64,000 bases of DNA from Robbsia betulipollinis (GTDB taxonomy: Bacteria; Pseudomonadota; Gammaproteobacteria; Burkholderiales; Burkholderiaceae): NCBI RefSeq assembly GCF_026624755.1, contig NZ_JAPMXC010000001.1, positions 186,001 to 250,000 of the forward strand, written 5' to 3'. The position numbers and the translations under genes are program-made. This document shows, piece after piece, positions 49,338-58,509 of the stretch; position 1 is the first letter of the stretch; each line of letters begins with the position of its first letter. The notes beneath the pieces were generated by a model, which was given only the letters and a program-made list of their open reading frames with translations, did no database searches and was not told where the DNA came from.

Positions 49338-50264
49338 TCAACCGTGCGTCGTCGACGTCGGAAGGCGATCGACAAACCCCTGCACCAGGCTATTGAACTC
49401 CGCCGCGTGCGACAGGTTCATGCCGTGCGACGCGCCTTTCATCGTCACGCGGCGCACATCGGGAATCCAGCGTTCGAGCGCGGTTCCCGCGCTGAGGAAC
49501 ACCGCCGGACTTTTCTCGCCGTTGAGCAGGAGCGTCGGCACCGCGATGCGCTGCGCCGCGTCCCGGGTATAGGTCGGCAACGCATCCCGCATCTGCGCGC
49601 TCAACGTGTGCGCGTTGTCGCGCGCCATTGCCTGGAACGCCGCGCCGCTGCGCCGCCAGAAGCCCGGCCGGCTGACGGTGTCGACGAACAGTTCCAGCCC
49701 TGCCTCCACCTGCCCCTGCTCGATCAGACGCGTGGCGACCATGCGCGGATCCGCCGAGTCGTACATCGCGCCGCGCCCGTCCGGTGACACTGCGCCGGCG
49801 GCGGAAGGCGCGCCGGCAGCCGCGTCGAGGCCACTGCCGTCCAGCCGGTGATCGACGATCTGGCCGCCCGGATCCGCCAGCACCAGCGCGCCGAGCGCCT
49901 CCGGATACCGGTTGGCGAACTGAAAACACACCGAGCCGCCGCGCGAATGCCCGACCAGCGTCGCACCCGTCCAGCCTCGCGCCACGATCAGTGCATGCAG
50001 GGCATCCGCATGGGCATCGACGCTGAACCGGGTGGCGGCCGGCTGACGCGCGACCGGAAAATAGAACGGCAGGCTGACGACGACCACGCGCCCACGTGCG
50101 GCGAGCGCCGCGATCTGCGGGTGCCAGTAGCGATAATCGCAGAGCGAACCGTGCACCAGCAACAGCGGAGGCTGCGGCCCCGCCCCGGCTTCGACGAAAC
50201 CGATGTGGCCGGCCCCATCCAGATCGGCGATTTGCGGGTGGGTCGGAAAAGACGGGGTGTGCAT
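49338..50264 (-). CDS. alpha/beta-fold hydrolase
   Basis: A 308-residue hydrolase. LLLVHGSLCDYRYWHPQI gives the oxyanion region, ATLVGHSRGGSVCFQFANRY holds the Ser nucleophile (GHSRGG), and MKGASHGMNLSHAAEF holds the catalytic His. The protein has no signal peptide. The family includes haloperoxidase-, esterase- and C-C hydrolase-like enzymes. The substrate is unknown. It is convergent with the racemase gene, 27 nt apart. Confidence 0.82.
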   Translation of the reverse strand: MHTPSFPTHPQIADLDGAGHIGFVEAGAGPQPPLLLVHGSLCDYRYWHPQIAALAARGRVVVVSLPFYFPVARQPAATRFSVDAHADALHALIVARGWTGATLVGHSRGGSVCFQFANRYPEALGALVLADPGGQIVDHRLDGSGLDAAAGAPSAAGAVSPDGRGAMYDSADPRMVATRLIEQGQVEAGLELFVDTVSRPGFWRRSGAAFQAMARDNAHTLSAQMRDALPTYTRDAAQRIAVPTLLLNGEKSPAVFLSAGTALERWIPDVRRVTMKGASHGMNLSHAAEFNSLVQGFVDRLPTSTTHG

Positions 50265-50431
50265 GCTGGGGAGAGGCGCGCGGGCGACGCGGCGAAAATG
50301 GCGGTCCGCAATTATGCCCGTGCCCGCGCGAACGCGCTGCGGCCATCGAGCGCGCCTTCATGCCGGGCATGCCGGCAGGAACGCCTGTCGCCCGGACGAG
50401 GCGCGCACCCGTTGCGGGTGCCCGCCCGACG

Positions 50432-50496
50432 CGTCCGTTACACGCGTCCGTTACACGCGTCCGTTACACGCGTCCGCTACATGCGTCCATTACGCG
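50432..50496. repeat. 13-bp tandem repeat, five copies
   Basis: CGTCCGTTACACG occurs three times exactly, followed by two diverged units (CGTCCGCTACATG, CGTCCATTACGCG). It lies in the 238-bp gap between the hydrolase and the 42-residue protein gene, ending 7 nt before that gene's stop codon. The rest of the gap shows no gene. Confidence 0.85.
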
Positions 50497-50502
50497 CGTT
50501 CC

Positions 50503-50631
50503 CTACTTGGTCTTGCCGGTGGCGGCCTTCGGGCTCACCACGATGCCGGTACCCGTCGTCGGCGCAGTCAGCTTCTTGGTCTGCTTCGGTTTCTTCGTTT
50601 CGCGGTTGCTCCGCACTTGACCCTTGGCCAT
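50503..50631 (-). CDS. small basic protein, 42 residues
   Basis: ATG at 50631 follows GGAGCGAGACG, a good ribosome-binding site, and opens MAKGQVRSNRETKKPKQTKK followed by LTAPTTGTGIVVSPKAATGK-TK. Short MAKGQ-RSN-E-KKPK proteins are, from memory, widespread and conserved in proteobacteria, with no assigned function. The Lys-rich composition suggests nucleic-acid or ribosome contact, which is only inference. It is too short for many gene callers. Confidence 0.75.
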   Translation of the reverse strand: MAKGQVRSNRETKKPKQTKKLTAPTTGTGIVVSPKAATGKTK

Positions 50632-50744
50632 CGTCTCGCTCCGGACACGGCAGCCGAGAAGTCGGCTGTTCCGTCATTGCGCAGTGTGTTCCTTTTGCGC
50701 GTCCTTGTCCCCTACAGTTTGTCCGTCAACATCACTCATCCGCT

Positions 50745-51332
50745 TCATTCGGCCGCCGCGCCGTCGTCGCGCCAGCGCCGGCTGGCCGGGTGATCCAGTC
50801 CGAACTGATCGAGCAGACGCGCGGCGAGTTGTTCGTTGATCTCCTCGACCGACTGCGGCCGATGGTAATAGGCCGGCGTCAACGGAAAGATCACCGCACC
50901 CAGATTCGACAGGTACAGCATGTTTTCGAGGTGAATCGAATTCAGCGGCGCCTCGCGCACCGCCAGCACCAGCTTGCGGCGTTCCTTGAGCGTGACGTCG
51001 GCGCCGCGCGTGATCAGATTGTCCGCCAGGCCGATGCGGATCGCGGCGAGCGTCTTCATGCTGCACGGCACGATCACCATGCCGTCATGCCGGAAGGAGC
51101 CGCTCGAAATCGAGGCGGCCAGATTGCGATGGTCGTGAACGTGGTCGGCCAGCGCCTGCAGTTCGTCCATGCCGACGCCGCTCTCCACGCCGAGGGTCGT
51201 GCGCGCCCAGGGCGAAACCACCAGATGGATTTCCACGCCGACGTCGCGCAGGAATTCGACGAGCTTGACCGCCACGGGAGCGCCTGTGGCGCCGGTAATG
51301 CCGACAACGAGTTTCATGGGGTTTTCTGTCAT
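50745..51332 (-). CDS. ubiX: flavin prenyltransferase UbiX
   Basis: A 195-residue flavoprotein of the UbiX/Pad1 family. MKLVVGITGATGAPVAVKL is the flavin-binding start, VIVPCSMKTLAAIRIGLADN the central motif and LTPAYYHRPQSVEEINEQLA the C-terminal one. UbiX joins dimethylallyl phosphate to FMN to make prenylated FMN, the cofactor of UbiD decarboxylases in ubiquinone synthesis and aromatic acid metabolism. No ubiD is nearby. The start may be at 51332 or at the ATG at 51317. Confidence 0.93.
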   Translation of the reverse strand: MTENPMKLVVGITGATGAPVAVKLVEFLRDVGVEIHLVVSPWARTTLGVESGVGMDELQALADHVHDHRNLAASISSGSFRHDGMVIVPCSMKTLAAIRIGLADNLITRGADVTLKERRKLVLAVREAPLNSIHLENMLYLSNLGAVIFPLTPAYYHRPQSVEEINEQLAARLLDQFGLDHPASRRWRDDGAAAE

Positions 51333-51384
51333 CCGGGTGCCGGCGCGTGCGAGAAAGACGCGCCATCGCCCGACAGATTACCCA

Positions 51385-52062
51385 CTACCGGATCGTCCCG
51401 CCAGCGCGCGGCGCGATTCCGGTCGCGGTCAGCGGGACATCGGCCGTGCCCGCGAGGGTGTGGCGCACTTGCTCGAGCGAGCGGACCACGTCCCCGAACG
51501 TCATCGCAGCCTCGGCGGCATGCGCCATGCCGGTCTCCACCTGCTCGACCGAAGCGGTAATGTGCCGCCGCGCCGCCTGAGCGGTGCCCGCACCGTCCCG
51601 GGCAAGGCAACCGGCATCGTCCGCCAGTCTGGCCAAGGCCGCGTCCTGCCCGCCGGCCCAGGCCGCTTCGGCCTTGGCATGCGACGCCAGCGACTGCATG
51701 CGCGACGTGATGCCGTCGATCAGCGTCAACAATTCGGCAAGGGATTTCACCTCGTCTTTGGCACGGCCGATCGTCGCCACGGTCGCGTCGATGGCGCGCG
51801 CCCCGCTCACGCTCAACTCCGCCGTCTGCCGCGCCAGGAGATCGGCCGCGCCGGCGCGCCGGGCGCCCGTCGCCAGCGCGCTCGACAATTCCGCGACCCG
51901 CCGCTCGAGCGCCTCCACCTCGCCCAGCCGCCCAGGGAGGCAGGCCGCAACATGGGAAACGTCGGGAGCGAGGTCCCGGCGTTGCGAAGGCGCCATGGAC
52001 GGCGCCACGAGGGGCCGTCTCAGGAGGCGGGCGAACAGGCGAAGCGAATCGATGAGCATCAT
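51385..52062 (-). CDS. short MCP-like coiled-coil protein with degenerate signalling tip
   Basis: A 225-residue soluble helical protein. Residues 120-215 follow the heptad pattern and landmarks of a methyl-accepting chemotaxis signalling hairpin. LTLIDGITSRMQSLASHAKA aligns with the usual I-DGIAFQTNILALNAAVEA, followed by AEAAWAGGQDAALARLADDA in place of VEAARAGEQGRGFAVVA. The invariant contacts for CheA/CheW (FQTN-LALNA, E-AR-GE-G-GFAVVA) are lost. There are no membrane helices and no ligand domain. It may be a structural or regulatory off-shoot of MCPs. The start is ATG 52062 (MMLIDSLRLFARLL); upstream frame to 52281 is not used. Confidence 0.55.
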   Translation of the reverse strand: MMLIDSLRLFARLLRRPLVAPSMAPSQRRDLAPDVSHVAACLPGRLGEVEALERRVAELSSALATGARRAGAADLLARQTAELSVSGARAIDATVATIGRAKDEVKSLAELLTLIDGITSRMQSLASHAKAEAAWAGGQDAALARLADDAGCLARDGAGTAQAARRHITASVEQVETGMAHAAEAAMTFGDVVRSLEQVRHTLAGTADVPLTATGIAPRAGGTIR

Positions 52063-52095
52063 GCGGAATATCCGTAAGGGATCTGGGGGCGGCGT

Positions 52096-52127
52096 TCCGG
52101 CGGTCCGGCGGTCCGGCGGTCCGGCGC
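52096..52127. repeat. 8-bp tandem repeat, about four copies
   Basis: TCCGGCGG is repeated three times followed by TCCGGCGC, just upstream of the MCP-like gene start. It could vary in length by slippage. Confidence 0.7.
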
Positions 52128-52444
52128 GCGTAGCGCGTGCGCCGGGCGCGGGCACCGACGGAACGCTGCCTCTCCTACTCCCGGACAACGGCACGCACGC
52201 GCAAAAGTGGAGCGCTGCAACCGCGCGATTTCCGTAATTTGCGGGGATTTTGCAATTTTTCGCGATAATCGGACAGCGCATCGCGCGCCATTCCTACATT
52301 CGCCGCGACGGTTGCGCCTGTCCGTCGGCGGCTCGTCTGCCCCCGGCGGCCCCCGGCAGGTCTGCTAACATGATGCTCCGCTGCCGCTCGCCCTCGCGTG
52401 CGGCGCGACCTTCTTTCCCTTTCGCGAATCTGTGACTCTGCGCC
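52128..52444. other. intergenic region without a supported gene
   Basis: 317 bp between the MCP-like gene (leftward) and cobQ (rightward). It contains an AT-richer stretch around 52228-52270 that may hold promoters for both directions. No cobalamin riboswitch (B12 box) was recognised by eye ahead of cobQ. Confidence 0.4.
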
Positions 52445-53968
52445 GTGCCGAACGATCCCACGCTGCCGCCCCTCGCCCGCGCCCTGATGATCCAGGGCAC
52501 GACGTCCGATGCCGGCAAGACCACGCTGGTCGCCGCGCTGTGCCGCCTGCTGGCCCGGCGCGGCGTCCGCGTTGCCCCGTTCAAACCGCAGAACATGGCG
52601 CTGAACAGCGCGGTGACGATCGACGGCGGCGAAATCGGCCGGGCGCAGGCATTGCAGGCCTATGCATGCGGCATCCCCGCGCACACCGACCTCAATCCGG
52701 TACTGCTCAAACCCAGTTCGGACCGCGCCTCGCAGGTGATCATCCACGGCAAGGCGGTGCGCGATCTCGACGCGCGCGGCTATCACCGCTACAAACCGCA
52801 GGCGATGCTGGCGGTGCTCGAATCGTATGACCGGCTGCGTGCCGGCTATCAAGCCGTCCTCGTCGAGGGCGCGGGCAGCCCGGCGGAAATCAACCTGCGC
52901 GAGGGCGATATCGCCAACATGGGATTCGCCGAGCGGGTGGACTGTCCGGTGATTCTGGTGGCGGATATCGACCGCGGCGGCGTGTTCGCGCATCTGGTGG
53001 GTACCGTCGACGTGCTCGCGCCGTCGGAACAGGCCCGCATCGTCGGCTTCGTCATCAACCGTTTCCGCGGCGATCCGGCCTTGCTCGAACCGGGTTTGCG
53101 CTGGCTCGAAGCGCGTACCGGCAAACCGGTCCTCGGCGTGCTGCCCTATCTGCACGGCCTGTTCCTCGACGCCGAGGATGCCTTGCCGTCGACCGCCGGG
53201 AGCGCGACGCCGGACGCCCTGCGGATCATCGCCCCCGCGTTCGGCCGCATCTCGAACGCCACCGATATGGACGCGCTGCGCCTCAATGAGCATGTCGATT
53301 TCCGTTTCGTCGGCGCCGGACACGCGGTGCCGCCCGCCGACCTGATCGTGCTGCCCGGCAGCAAAAGCGTGCGCGCGGACCTGCAATGGCTTCGGCAGCA
53401 CGGCTGGGACCGTGCCATCCTGCGCCATCTGCGCTATGGCGGCAAATTGATCGGCATCTGCGGCGGGTTGCAGATCCTCGGACGGCGCATCCACGATCCA
53501 CTGGGCCTGGAAGGCCTCGCGGGCAGCAGCGACGGGCTTGGCCTGCTCGACTTCGAGACCACCCTGCATCCCGACAAGCAGCTCCGGGTCGTGCAGGGAC
53601 AGCTGCTGCTCGGCGCGCGGGCGGCCGTCAGCGGCTACGAGATCCATATGGGCGTCACCACCGGGCCGGCACTCGCGCGCGCCACGGTGCAACTCGACGA
53701 TGGTCGTCTGGACGGCGCGATGTCCGAAGATGGCCAGATCTTCGCCAGCTATCTGCATGGCTTGTTCGATCGTCCCGAGGCGAGCCGCGCGCTCCTGGCG
53801 TGGGCGTCGCCAGGACACGCCGCGGCCACCGGCGCGGTCGACCTCGCGCAACGCCGCGCAACGGATCTCGAACGCCTGACCGACGCGGTCGAGGCGCATC
53901 TCGATCTGGACCTGCTGGCGCGCTGGCTGCCGCTGGGAGCGACGCCGACCGCGTCGGCCAGGCCATGA
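52445..53968 (+). CDS. cobQ: cobyric acid synthase
   Basis: A 507-residue amidotransferase. The N-terminal synthetase domain has the P-loop-like [20 protein letters not shown] and [20 protein letters not shown]. The C-terminal class I glutaminase-like domain has [13 protein letters not shown] with the Cys and [13 protein letters not shown] with the His. It amidates four side chains of adenosylcobyrinic acid a,c-diamide using glutamine and ATP. The start is GTG at 52445. Its stop overlaps the cobD start (ATGA), the first of three coupled cob genes. Confidence 0.95.
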   Translation: MPNDPTLPPLARALMIQGTTSDAGKTTLVAALCRLLARRGVRVAPFKPQNMALNSAVTIDGGEIGRAQALQAYACGIPAHTDLNPVLLKPSSDRASQVIIHGKAVRDLDARGYHRYKPQAMLAVLESYDRLRAGYQAVLVEGAGSPAEINLREGDIANMGFAERVDCPVILVADIDRGGVFAHLVGTVDVLAPSEQARIVGFVINRFRGDPALLEPGLRWLEARTGKPVLGVLPYLHGLFLDAEDALPSTAGSATPDALRIIAPAFGRISNATDMDALRLNEHVDFRFVGAGHAVPPADLIVLPGSKSVRADLQWLRQHGWDRAILRHLRYGGKLIGICGGLQILGRRIHDPLGLEGLAGSSDGLGLLDFETTLHPDKQLRVVQGQLLLGARAAVSGYEIHMGVTTGPALARATVQLDDGRLDGAMSEDGQIFASYLHGLFDRPEASRALLAWASPGHAAATGAVDLAQRRATDLERLTDAVEAHLDLDLLARWLPLGATPTASARP

Positions 53969-55008
53969 GCGTTGGCCTGCCCTTCGGCATCGGCATCGGC
54001 ATCGGCATCGGCATCGGCGCCGGCATCGCCGCGACCGCCGCCGCGCTGCTCGCGGGCGTACTGGTGGACCGATGGCTGGGCGAGCCGAAACGGGCGCATC
54101 CCCTGGTGGGTTTCGGCCGCATGGCAAACGCGCTCGAACGGCGGCTCAATCCCCGCGCTCCCACCCGCGGACCGTCCGCGCCGGGCGAGACCCCCGCGCG
54201 CCCGGCGTCGGCACGCGCCGCGCGACGGCTCGGCGGTCTTGCCTGGACGCTGGCGGTCCTGCCCCCGGTGGCGCTCGCCTGGGCGCTGCTGGCCTGTCTG
54301 CCCGGCTGGGCGCAATGGCTCGCGCAGGTCGCGATGCTCTGGTTCGCGCTGGGCGGCAAGAGCCTCGAGCTGCATATCGCGCCGGTCGGACAGGCGCTGG
54401 CGCGCGGCGATCTGCCGGGCGCGCGCGACCTGGCGGCGCGCGTCGTGTCGCGGGACCTGTCGGACGCCGATGCGGGCGCCGTGGCGCGCGCGGCGGTCGA
54501 ATCGGCGCTGGAGAACGGCAGCGATGCGGTCTTCGCCGCGCTCTTCTGGTTCGCGCTCGGCGGCGGCCCCGGCGCGCTGGCGTTCCGGCTCGTCAACACG
54601 CTCGACGCGATGTGGGGCTACCGCAGCGAACGCTTCCTGCACTTCGGCTGGGCCGCCGCGAAAATCGACGATCTCGCCAACTGGGCCCCCGCGCGCCTCA
54701 CCGCCGCCAGCTACGCGCTGCTGGGGCATCGCGCCGATGCCTGGCATTGCTGGCGGACCCAGGCGCGTAACTGGGACAGCCCCAACGCCGGACCGGTGAT
54801 GGCCGCCGGTGCCGGCAGCCTGCGCGTGCGGCTCGGCGGCGCGGCGCGCTATCACGGCGTCATCGAGGAACGACCCGTGCTGGGGTGCGGCGCGGCGCCG
54901 GCGGCGGGCGACGTCGCGCGCGCGCTGCGGCTGGTGCGCGCGACCACCTGGAGCTGGCTGACGATCAGCACCATCGCCGGAGTGCTCGCGCTGTGCATCG
55001 CTCACTGA
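53965..55008 (+). CDS. cobD: adenosylcobinamide-phosphate synthase (CobD/CbiB)
   Basis: A 347-residue membrane protein. Family motifs are [40 protein letters not shown] with [38 protein letters not shown], and WNSPNAG-like [14 protein letters not shown]. It joins the aminopropanol arm (from threonine phosphate via CobC) to cobyric acid. The N-terminal helix contains a Gly-Ile repeat produced by a GGCATC hexanucleotide repeat, unusual for the family. Overlaps cobQ by 4 nt and cobC by 16 nt. Confidence 0.93.
   Translation: MSVGLPFGIGIGIGIGIGAGIAATAAALLAGVLVDRWLGEPKRAHPLVGFGRMANALERRLNPRAPTRGPSAPGETPARPASARAARRLGGLAWTLAVLPPVALAWALLACLPGWAQWLAQVAMLWFALGGKSLELHIAPVGQALARGDLPGARDLAARVVSRDLSDADAGAVARAAVESALENGSDAVFAALFWFALGGGPGALAFRLVNTLDAMWGYRSERFLHFGWAAAKIDDLANWAPARLTAASYALLGHRADAWHCWRTQARNWDSPNAGPVMAAGAGSLRVRLGGAARYHGVIEERPVLGCGAAPAAGDVARALRLVRATTWSWLTISTIAGVLALCIAH
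53986..54027 (+). repeat. in-frame GGCATC hexanucleotide repeat in cobD
   Basis: Five perfect GGCATC units (53986-54015) are followed by GGCGCC and another GGCATC. They encode alternating Gly and Ile in the first membrane helix of CobD. Changes in copy number would keep the frame and alter helix length by two residues per unit. Confidence 0.85.
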
Positions 55009-56090
55009 CCGGCGCGCCGGCGGCGGCCGTGCATCATGGCGGCGACCTGCGCGGCGCGGCTCAGCGCTTCGGCATTCCCCGCGAACGCTGGCTCGATCTC
55101 TCGACCGGCATCAATCCCTGCCCCTATCCGGTGACGATGCCGCCCCCGGATGTCTGGCAGCGGCTGCCCGACGACGACGACGGACTCGCCGAAATCGCCG
55201 CCCGGCATTTCGCGGCGGAGTCGGCCCTGCCGCTGGCCGGTAGCCAGGCGGCGATCCGCACGCTCCCGTTCCTGCTGCCGCCCGGCCGCGTCGCCATCGC
55301 AGACCTGACGTATGGCGAGTACGCACCCGCCTTCGCGCGGGCCGGCCACGCGGTGCGCCGTTTTCACTACCGCAGCGCGCCATTGCCGCCTCCGGACGCC
55401 GCCGCGCCGTTGCCCTTCCCGCTCGATGGCGAGGATCCGGCCTCCCTGCCGCCGGACATCGATTACCTGGTGGTGGTCAATCCCAACAACCCGACGACGC
55501 ACCGGATCCCGGTCGCCACGCTGCTGCACTGGCGCACGGCGCTGGCGGCGCGGGGCGGCCTGCTGATCGTCGACGAAGCCTTCATCGACGCCACGCCCGA
55601 AGCAAGCGTGGCATCCGCCTGCGGCGCGCCCGGCCTCCTCGTGCTGCGCTCGATCGGCAAATTCTTCGGGCTGGCGGGCATCCGTGCCGGCTTCGCGCTG
55701 GGCCCGCGCGCCTTGCTCGAACATCTGCGCCTCGAACTGGGCGCATGGAGCGTCGGGGGGCCGGCACGGCACGCGGTGCGCCAGGCGCTGGAGGACGCCG
55801 CGTGGCATGCGGCGACGCGCGCCCGTCTCAGCGTGGACAGCAGGGCACTCCGACAACAACTGGCGCGGCACGGGCTGGCGGCGCGCGTCGCACCGCTGTT
55901 CGCCTGGGCGCCGCACCCCGACGCCGCCGGGTGGCATGCCCGGCTGGCCGGACAGGGCATCTGGACGCGTCTGTTCGACGCGCCCGCGACGAGTGCGGGC
56001 GGCCTGCCGAGCCTGCGCTTCGGCCTGCCCGCGGACGGCGCCGCGGCGGCGCGCCTCGACGCGGCGCTGCGCGCGGCGGCGCGAACCTGA
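54993..56090 (+). CDS. cobC: L-threonine-O-3-phosphate decarboxylase
   Basis: A 365-residue PLP enzyme (aminotransferase fold I), the CobC/CobD-Salmonella type that makes aminopropanol phosphate. Landmarks are AAVHHGGDLRGAAQRFGIPR, LDLSTGINPCPYPV, VVNPNNPTTHRIP, LIVDEAFID and the PLP Lys223 in LRSIGKFFGLAGIRAGFALG. The GTG start at 54993 lies 16 nt inside cobD and gives the expected N-terminus. Other starts further upstream fall in cobD and are ignored. The naming follows the aerobic-pathway convention, where CobC is the decarboxylase. Confidence 0.88.
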   Translation: MHRSLTGAPAAAVHHGGDLRGAAQRFGIPRERWLDLSTGINPCPYPVTMPPPDVWQRLPDDDDGLAEIAARHFAAESALPLAGSQAAIRTLPFLLPPGRVAIADLTYGEYAPAFARAGHAVRRFHYRSAPLPPPDAAAPLPFPLDGEDPASLPPDIDYLVVVNPNNPTTHRIPVATLLHWRTALAARGGLLIVDEAFIDATPEASVASACGAPGLLVLRSIGKFFGLAGIRAGFALGPRALLEHLRLELGAWSVGGPARHAVRQALEDAAWHAATRARLSVDSRALRQQLARHGLAARVAPLFAWAPHPDAAGWHARLAGQGIWTRLFDAPATSAGGLPSLRFGLPADGAAAARLDAALRAAART

Positions 56091-56131
56091 GCCAGCCCGC
56101 GCCAGCGAAGCCCGGTGTCAATGACGCTACA

Positions 56132-57226
56132 ATGACCGGATCGTCATCGAGGAGCCGCATCGCGGTCCATATGAAGTTACCCGGACTGGGCGCCCTGTGC
56201 GCCGCCATCGTCAAGATCGTCCGCCTGCATGGGCGCTTCGTCGCCCGTCTCCTGATCGGCGCGTTCGGTTCGTACGCGATCGCCGAGTATCTGGGCCTCG
56301 CGCAAAGTTTCTGGTCGGTCGTCACCGCGCTGGTGGTGATACAGGCCAGTGTCGGCGGTACCGTGAATGCCGGCATCGACCGCCTGATCGGCACCGTGAT
56401 GGGGGCGCTGGTCGGCGCGCTGGTCGGCATCCTGCACCCGTTCAACATCCCGGAGGGCGTGCTGTTGCTGCTGGCGGTGACGCCGCTGGCGTTCGTCACC
56501 GCCGCGCGTCCCGCCTATCGGATCGCGCCGATCACCGCGGTGATCGTAACCCTCGCGGGCACCGGCTTTCATCCTTTCTGGCTGGGTGCGGTATATCGCG
56601 TGCTGGAGATCTCGCTCGGCACGGTGGTGGGGGTCGCCGTCTCGCTGATCGTCCTGCCGTCGCACGCCCATCGCTCGATCCGCCGGCAATGCGCGCGGGC
56701 ACTCGGACCGCTCGCCGACCTGCTCGAAGTGTTCCTGACCGAGCGCGGTCGTTTCCGTCAGGACCGCGTCAACCTCCTGCACGATCAGGTTCGGGCGGCG
56801 ATCGCCGCGGCGGAACGCACGGCGCTCGAAGCGCGTCGCGAGCCGGGCGGGCGTCATCTCGAATCCGGGATCGAACTGCGCGCGTTGCGACGCATCCATA
56901 GCGACGTGATCTTCGTCGGGCGCGCAACGCGCGACTGGCCCGACGAGGCCCGCTGGCCGGAACTGGACAGCGCGGTCGACCATCTGGAGCACACCCTGCG
57001 CCGCGCGCTCGACGGCCTCGCGCAGGCCATGTCGCATGGCGGCTCGACCGGGGCGGTGCGGGAGATCGATGGCGCCATCGCGCGCCTCACCGCGGTACTC
57101 GACCAACCGCCCGCCCCGCTGTCCGCGAAACTCGGCGTTCTGCCGTTTACCGTGCAGACGCTGCAACGCGACATCAGCGACTTCGCCGACATCCTGCATA
57201 TCGAACAAAGCGAGAAGGCGGCCTGA
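56132..57226 (+). CDS. FUSC-domain inner-membrane protein
   Basis: About 364 residues. The N-terminal half (about 25-190) has five or six membrane helices with FUSC-like motifs such as YLGLAQSFWSVVTALVVIQA and LIGTVMGALVGALVG. The C-terminal half is a soluble helical domain (about 200-360). This half-length layout matches small aromatic-acid exporter-like proteins. Its substrate is unknown. ATG at 56132 or 56171 could be the start. It follows cobC by 41 nt and may be co-transcribed, but a functional link to cobalamin is not evident. Confidence 0.7.
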   Translation: MTGSSSRSRIAVHMKLPGLGALCAAIVKIVRLHGRFVARLLIGAFGSYAIAEYLGLAQSFWSVVTALVVIQASVGGTVNAGIDRLIGTVMGALVGALVGILHPFNIPEGVLLLLAVTPLAFVTAARPAYRIAPITAVIVTLAGTGFHPFWLGAVYRVLEISLGTVVGVAVSLIVLPSHAHRSIRRQCARALGPLADLLEVFLTERGRFRQDRVNLLHDQVRAAIAAAERTALEARREPGGRHLESGIELRALRRIHSDVIFVGRATRDWPDEARWPELDSAVDHLEHTLRRALDGLAQAMSHGGSTGAVREIDGAIARLTAVLDQPPAPLSAKLGVLPFTVQTLQRDISDFADILHIEQSEKAA

Positions 57227-57241
57227 CAAACGGTCCGAGGC

Positions 57242-58354
57242 CTAGCGCGACACACCCTCTGCATCGGAACGTCGGCCGTCGCGGAGCATGCGTTCTTCGG
57301 CAGCCGCTTCGACCTGCGTCAGATGGCCCAGTTCAACGGAAAATTCCGCCGTCGCGCCGCCGGCGAGCTGACGGACATTTCCCTTTTTCCGTTCGGCCGC
57401 ATACCCCTCCACCTCACACGTCGCGGGCATCGCGAAACCCGCCACCTGCGCCCGGCTGTTGTTCAACAGCCAGCGGATGGCATGGGGAAACTCGCGCTGG
57501 CGGTAACGCACGCAGGATGCCGAACCGTCGGCGCGCCGCATCATGAAGCGGGTCAGCCCGTCGCTGCTCTCGCGCAATTGCCTGAGATAGAAGACCACTT
57601 CCGGATCGAAGAGCCGGAGCCGGTCCAATGTCTCGGTTGCCGACGGGTCCCGTCCCAACGCCGCGAGTCGTTGCAGATACTCCGGGCTCGCCTCGACGAT
57701 CGCCGGCACCGACGCCCGTATCGCCGTATGCGATGCATCGAACGCGGCCGGCTGGATCAGGCGCGCGTCCGGATGAAATGCAAAATTCGCATGACACATG
57801 TACATCAGATCCATGGGCTCCCGTCCCAGGTTGCGCACCGCCATGCGCACCTCGAAACACGCTGATTCGGGGCGCAGACGCACGGCGGGCCTGGCCAGGT
57901 AGTGATCTCCGAACCCGCGCAGATATTCGCACTCGCTCGTCAATTCAAGGTAGGGGCCGCCATCGTCGGCACCCATGCTCACCTTCGCTTTTTCCATCGG
58001 TGCGCACGGCATTTCCCCGTGCAGTGCATGGTCGTCGTCCGGGCCGGGATTGCCATTGCGCAGAATGCCGGAATGGTAGAGAAAGCATCCATAGGTGGCG
58101 AGCAGATCCCTTGTCGGACGCGGCGCGCGAAAAGGGCTGCCCATTGCGAGATCCACGCCGTCGAACCGCGCGCTCCAGATCATCTGCCCGCAGTAGGGCA
58201 GCACCTCCAGAAAGCCGCGCGCGTTTTTCAGACGTACCGCCGGAACCCCCGTGGCATAGCGAAACAGCTCGACGCCGAAGACGTCGCTATCGATCAGGCA
58301 TCGGCGGGTGGCCCCGAACTGATCCGGGCTGAGGGAAACGTCGAACGAATGCAT
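57242..58354 (-). CDS. DUF4432 aldose-1-epimerase-like protein
   Basis: A 370-residue protein of the galactose-mutarotase-like fold, DUF4432 type. Supporting segments are VLPYCGQMIWSARFDGVDLA, LYHSGILRNGNPGPDDDHAL with HGEMPCAPM, and MDLMYMCHANFAFHPDARLI with further conserved His and Asp. Related proteins sit in sugar catabolic loci and may be epimerases or isomerases for sugars or sugar acids. It is divergent from a sugar ABC transporter operon with a shared regulatory region, so both likely act on the same sugar. Confidence 0.72.
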   Translation of the reverse strand: MHSFDVSLSPDQFGATRRCLIDSDVFGVELFRYATGVPAVRLKNARGFLEVLPYCGQMIWSARFDGVDLAMGSPFRAPRPTRDLLATYGCFLYHSGILRNGNPGPDDDHALHGEMPCAPMEKAKVSMGADDGGPYLELTSECEYLRGFGDHYLARPAVRLRPESACFEVRMAVRNLGREPMDLMYMCHANFAFHPDARLIQPAAFDASHTAIRASVPAIVEASPEYLQRLAALGRDPSATETLDRLRLFDPEVVFYLRQLRESSDGLTRFMMRRADGSASCVRYRQREFPHAIRWLLNNSRAQVAGFAMPATCEVEGYAAERKKGNVRQLAGGATAEFSVELGHLTQVEAAAEERMLRDGRRSDAEGVSR

Positions 58355-58404
58355 GGCGCCGCCTTGACGAGTATCCCGAGGCCCATGCCCAAGGTCGGGA
58401 TATT

Positions 58405-58431
58405 TTCACTAAAATCATCTCGATAGTAAAG
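58405..58431. promoter_or_regulatory. operator-like site 1 (27 bp) in sugar locus
   Basis: TTCACTAAAA-N8-CGATAGTAAAG. The outer arms TTCACTA and TAGTAAA form an imperfect inverted repeat (6 of 7). It is 23 of 27 identical to site 2, which lies 105 bp away. It is 51 bp upstream of the DUF4432 start. Confidence 0.7.
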
Positions 58432-58509
58432 TTTTACGATCATATCGACGATAGATTATTTCATTCTCACTTGTATTTCCGCATACACTGTTCCAAGGGT
58501 TTCTCCCAC

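Noticed and set aside
50432-50496. CRISPR array
   Set aside because: The repeats are directly tandem 13-mers without spacers.
52128-52444. Cobalamin riboswitch ahead of cobQ
   Set aside because: No B12-box-like conserved segment could be recognised by eye.
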